52,886 bases of DNA from a virus: the IMG/VR virus record IMGVR_UViG_3300050821_000727, positions 1-52,886 of that record. The stretch is one strand, 5' to 3'. The position numbers and the translations under genes are program-made. Below, piece after piece: positions 49,846 to 52,886 of this stretch. The number at the start of each line of letters is the position of its first letter. Within the stretch, counting starts at the first letter, position 1. The notes beneath the pieces are model-generated. The model ran no database searches. It was not told where the DNA came from and was given only the letters and a program-made list of their open reading frames with translations.

Positions 49846-52056
49846 ATGTCAACAACAGAAAAAGAACAACAAATAATTCTTAAAGCACAGAATAAGCAAC
49901 GACTAGCTGTAAAAGGAATTGTTAATCGTCTATTATCTCAATTCTCATTTAAGAATGTTAAATGCTGGAGAGACATATATCGTTTTACAGGCTATGATGA
50001 TGCCTACATCGCCGCGAACTTTACTATTGAACAGTGTGATAAACAAGTATCATTAGTCGAAGTTAAGTCTTGGTGCAAGAAATTAACTGATGATTTAGAA
50101 GAACATATAAGGAAACAGAATGAAAATAATGGAGTATTACAACCAGATAAAGTTATACAACTTCCATCCGAGTTTAGGAAGGATAGTAAGGCTGAGCCAG
50201 CTCATTTCCAAACATCACAATCAGTCTCTACGCCCGACGAAAGCGGATTTAACAACTCCAATGACTACGGACTTAGTCCATCGCCAAAAGAGAAAGCGTA
50301 CCTCTATTGGTTCCAAAAGAAAGCCGTTAAAGAAATCCTAGATAAGATAGTTTCCGAAAAAAAGAGTGCTTGTTTACTGCTCGCATCAACTGGTACTGGC
50401 AAGACTTTTATTACTGCTGCTGTTGATAGAAGGCTAAAAGATGTCGAGTTCGAGAAAGACCGAACATGGGGTCATGTTAATTATCTTTCAATCACTCGCG
50501 CAACTGTTGTCGAACAAACCAAGCGTGTCAATCAGAGGTTCTTCTCTATTAATCATCCCAACGACACAGAGGTTATTAATATAGAACAACTTCGTTCACG
50601 CGCTGGCCAAATATGGATTAAGTCTTGGGTTGCAATAGAAAATGGTGAAGAAGTTGAGAAGTATGAGTGGAAGAAGATGATTGCTCCATGTGTTCTATTT
50701 CTTGATGAATGTCAGGCTGTCAAGAACCAAGATAGCATACAGCACAAGTTACTAGTTGAATACTCTAACATCAAAGAGATTCCAACAACTCAACTATTTA
50801 TATCTGCAACTCCTTTCACTCGTGTGTCAGAAGCTAAAGCATTTGCTATTGCTACTCACAAAGACATCTCTCATATTACTGGTATTCCTGGTTCTAGACT
50901 GTCAGCAACTTCTTGGCCAACTTATGCTGCTGCAATCGCCGCGCCCTCACCACCTGATGAGTATAACGAGGCTGCTGTGGAGAGGTTAATGAAGGATTTG
51001 GACGACTATATTGTAAGAGTCAAGGGTGTAAGATGGCAATTTAATGCTCTTAATAATGTTGAGATAATAGATTTCTTAACAAATGAAGAACGTGAAGAGT
51101 ATGATGGAGCTTGGCAAAGATATTTAATTCGTAAAGCTAAGTTAGAAGAGTCCGTGACGGACAATCCAAGATTTCAAGCTCTCGTAGAACTAGGTATTTT
51201 CCTCGCCGCAGCAGAATATTGTAAGCGTTTTATATTTGCTGAGAGGATGTTTAGAGATGTTCAGTCTGGAAAGGCGGCTGTTCTTGCTGTGAAGTTTAAG
51301 AAAACAATTATAGCAGTAACCAAGATTCTTCATGAGAAGTATGGAGTTGACCGTAATAATATAAGTCTTATCTGGGGTGGTGGTCAGACTCAACTCACAG
51401 CTAAGCAGAAACTCAAAGCTAAGATAAGAGAGAAGATGGAATTGTTTGAAGAAGCTGGAGTTTCAATGGAAGATTTGATGCTAGAAGATGTTGAAGAAAG
51501 AGTGCTTGAAGATTTGCCACCAGAGCTAAGGCTAGGCAATCAATCTAAAGAGGAACGACAGAAAGAGATTGATAGGTTTCAGTCTGGACGTAGTAACTAT
51601 TGTATCTTCACATACAAAGCTGGTGGAGTGGGGTTATCATTACATCATACTGACGAACAAACTAATGTCAAAGTTAGACGACAGAAATCAGGATATGCTG
51701 TAGTTGGGGATATTCCTAAAGTGCCAGTACGTCCTCGTAAGGTGACTATTGGCCCAACTTGGTCGCCAATAGAATTAGTTCAAGGTTGTGGGAGAGTTCC
51801 TAGGTTGACATCTTTGTCTGATACTGAGCAGAATTTTCTATATTATCGAGGCACAGTAGAAGAAGAACAGGCATTTGTAGTTACTCATAGACTTAAATGT
51901 CTTAAACAGGTAGTAAGACAGCATGAAAATTGGATGGAACTAATCAACAATCACACCAAGGCTAGAGAGATTTCACGACAGTTAATCGAATCAAAACAAC
52001 TAAAAGAGGATAGTCAAGATGACTTATCCTCAGATGGAGAAGGAGAGGAAGAATAA
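49846..52056 (+). CDS. SF2 helicase
   Basis: The 736-residue protein has the SF2 order: Walker A STGTGKTFI (about 180-188), LFLDECQAV as motif II, FISATPF as motif III, then KAGGVGLSL as motif V and LVQGCGRVPR as motif VI. The first 150 residues carry no known domain and may be regulatory; the end is acidic (DDLSSDGEGEEE). Phages use such enzymes in replication, recombination or DNA repair. It leads into the ligase gene after a 63-residue protein. Confidence 0.88.
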   Translation: MSTTEKEQQIILKAQNKQRLAVKGIVNRLLSQFSFKNVKCWRDIYRFTGYDDAYIAANFTIEQCDKQVSLVEVKSWCKKLTDDLEEHIRKQNENNGVLQPDKVIQLPSEFRKDSKAEPAHFQTSQSVSTPDESGFNNSNDYGLSPSPKEKAYLYWFQKKAVKEILDKIVSEKKSACLLLASTGTGKTFITAAVDRRLKDVEFEKDRTWGHVNYLSITRATVVEQTKRVNQRFFSINHPNDTEVINIEQLRSRAGQIWIKSWVAIENGEEVEKYEWKKMIAPCVLFLDECQAVKNQDSIQHKLLVEYSNIKEIPTTQLFISATPFTRVSEAKAFAIATHKDISHITGIPGSRLSATSWPTYAAAIAAPSPPDEYNEAAVERLMKDLDDYIVRVKGVRWQFNALNNVEIIDFLTNEEREEYDGAWQRYLIRKAKLEESVTDNPRFQALVELGIFLAAAEYCKRFIFAERMFRDVQSGKAAVLAVKFKKTIIAVTKILHEKYGVDRNNISLIWGGGQTQLTAKQKLKAKIREKMELFEEAGVSMEDLMLEDVEERVLEDLPPELRLGNQSKEERQKEIDRFQSGRSNYCIFTYKAGGVGLSLHHTDEQTNVKVRRQKSGYAVVGDIPKVPVRPRKVTIGPTWSPIELVQGCGRVPRLTSLSDTEQNFLYYRGTVEEEQAFVVTHRLKCLKQVVRQHENWMELINNHTKAREISRQLIESKQLKEDSQDDLSSDGEGEEE

Positions 52057-52058
52057 AT

Positions 52059-52250
52059 ATGAAATTAACAAATCAACAAGCATACGAAGAAGCAAATAAA
52101 TTTGATGATAATATGAATAAAGCTTTAGAAATTAATCCTATCACAGAAGATACTGCTAAATTTTGGCTCTGTTATTGTAGAACTATCAGGTCAACATGTG
52201 AAATTGTTGAAGCTCATGCACTTGATGTTGTAAAGAAGTTTAGAGTATGA
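52059..52250 (+). CDS. Small acidic protein before ligase
   Basis: A 63-residue helical protein (YEEANKFDDNMNKALEINPITEDTAKFWLCYCRTI). Its stop overlaps the ligase ATG (ATGA). It may be co-translated with ligase, but its role is unknown. Confidence 0.7.
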   Translation: MKLTNQQAYEEANKFDDNMNKALEINPITEDTAKFWLCYCRTIRSTCEIVEAHALDVVKKFRV

Positions 52251-52886
52251 TTAATTTCAAGCGCCCCATGTTGGCCGCATCTCTGCTCAAGCCAACTGAT
52301 AAACATGATGACGAGACTATCTTAGCAGCAATGCAGAAGTTGCGTTATCCAGTCTTGGCTACGTTGAAGCTTGATGGTATTAGAGCTATTAAGTTGGACG
52401 ACCTCTATAGTCGTACACTAAAGAAAATACCTAATCACTCTATAAGAGCAAGAGCAATGAAATTGCCTGCTGGATTTGATATGGAATTATTCAATCCAGA
52501 CTTAGCATATGATGAGATAGAATCTATTGTTATGTCTAGGGAGCATCCTAGGTCTGACCTAATACAGTTTCATGTGTTGGATTGGATAGAAATTGCCCCA
52601 TATTATCAAAATAGATGTTATGAATATCATCAATGGTGTTATTCAAATAATAATTTTGATGCAATTCCTGTTGCTACATCAACATTTCTTGATGCTGAAT
52701 ATTTATTCAAATACTTCTTAGAATGTGAATCAGAACATGGCGAAGGCATCTGCTTCCGAACTCCAAATAGTCCATACAAACAAGGACGTTCAACTCTCAA
52801 GGAGCAATATCTAGTTAAGCTAACTCGTATGTTACAATCTGAGGCTGTAATAATTGGTATGGAAGAAGCGGTTGAAAACATCAATC
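52247..52886 (+). CDS. ATP-dependent DNA ligase, N-terminal part
   Basis: From ATG 52247 the frame opens with KRPMLAASLL and reaches motif I KLDGIR (Lys at residue 41 is the adenylation site). Motif III is GFDMELF and motif IV GEGICFR. The window ends inside the gene; it continues at base 1 to the stop at 378, for a total of about 306 residues. It seals nicks in phage DNA. No BRCT or zinc finger is present. Confidence 0.93.
   Translation, partial: MINFKRPMLAASLLKPTDKHDDETILAAMQKLRYPVLATLKLDGIRAIKLDDLYSRTLKKIPNHSIRARAMKLPAGFDMELFNPDLAYDEIESIVMSREHPRSDLIQFHVLDWIEIAPYYQNRCYEYHQWCYSNNNFDAIPVATSTFLDAEYLFKYFLECESEHGEGICFRTPNSPYKQGRSTLKEQYLVKLTRMLQSEAVIIGMEEAVENIN
52790..52886. repeat. Terminal direct repeat, right copy
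   Basis: Exact copy of bases 1-97, in the same reading frame. It indicates that the sequence closes on itself. Confidence 0.95.

Noticed and set aside
1-52886. CRISPR arrays, integrase, attachment sites, insertion sequences and tRNA genes
   Set aside because: No regular spaced repeats, recombinase motifs or cloverleaf-forming sequence were seen. A tRNA scan would be decisive and could not be run.

Overview
The window is one complete tailed-phage genome, opened at an arbitrary point. Bases 1-97 are repeated exactly at 52790-52886, so the unique genome is about 52,789 bp. The DNA ligase gene runs across the join. Terminase, portal, scaffold, capsid and short-tail tube-like proteins with no tape measure or tail sheath suggest a podovirus-like virion. 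Most of the genome looks to be 35-40% GC by eye. There is no RNA polymerase, sigma factor, integrase or convincing tRNA. The host is unknown. Many secreted Asn/Thr-rich proteins, LamG and alpha-galactosidase-like folds and reliance on sigma-54 point to a Gram-negative, perhaps of the PVC or Bacteroidota groups; this is an inference of low confidence.

Layout. The + strand arc from 41.5 kb through the join to 12.3 kb carries early and replication genes: a GIY-YIG nuclease, small unknown genes, a lysozyme-like protein, a GC-rich block of accessory genes (47.5-49.8 kb, including a Lar-like protein), an SF2 helicase, ATP-dependent ligase, a sigma-54-activator-type AAA+ protein, a Cas4/RecB-like nuclease, a RecA/Sak4-like ATPase, a probable ssDNA-binding protein, a family A DNA polymerase split in two by an HNH-bearing insertion, and a DUF3987-like P-loop protein. 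The - strand arc from 41.0 kb down to 12.3 kb is the virion module: small genes, TerS, TerL, portal, scaffold, major capsid, several secreted proteins, a GH27-like glycosidase, lysis candidates, tail fibre, tail tubes and internal virion proteins. The two arcs converge on a hairpin near 12.28 kb and diverge from a 510-bp control region at 41.0-41.5 kb.

The most notable system is transcriptional. The phage encodes a complete sigma-54 activator ATPase (Walker A, GAFTGA, Walker B, arginine fingers) with no recognisable DNA-binding domain. Six intergenic sites match a sigma-54 -24/-12 promoter with the exact GG-N10-GC spacing. Five share TGGCAT-N5-ATGCT; the sixth, just after the activator gene, matches the bacterial consensus (TGGCACG-N4-TTGCT). 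They sit before the virion operon, before the major capsid gene, before early blocks and before a structured non-coding stretch. The inferred model is that the phage converts host sigma-54 RNA polymerase to its own late programme with an activator supplied in trans.

Other signals are a 20-bp inverted repeat enclosing one of these promoters (a possible invertible promoter), tandem operator-like palindromes, two recurring short motifs (AAAGAACAAC and TCGCCGCG), a 1-kb non-coding candidate origin, and an imported GC-rich glycosidase segment in the virion operon.
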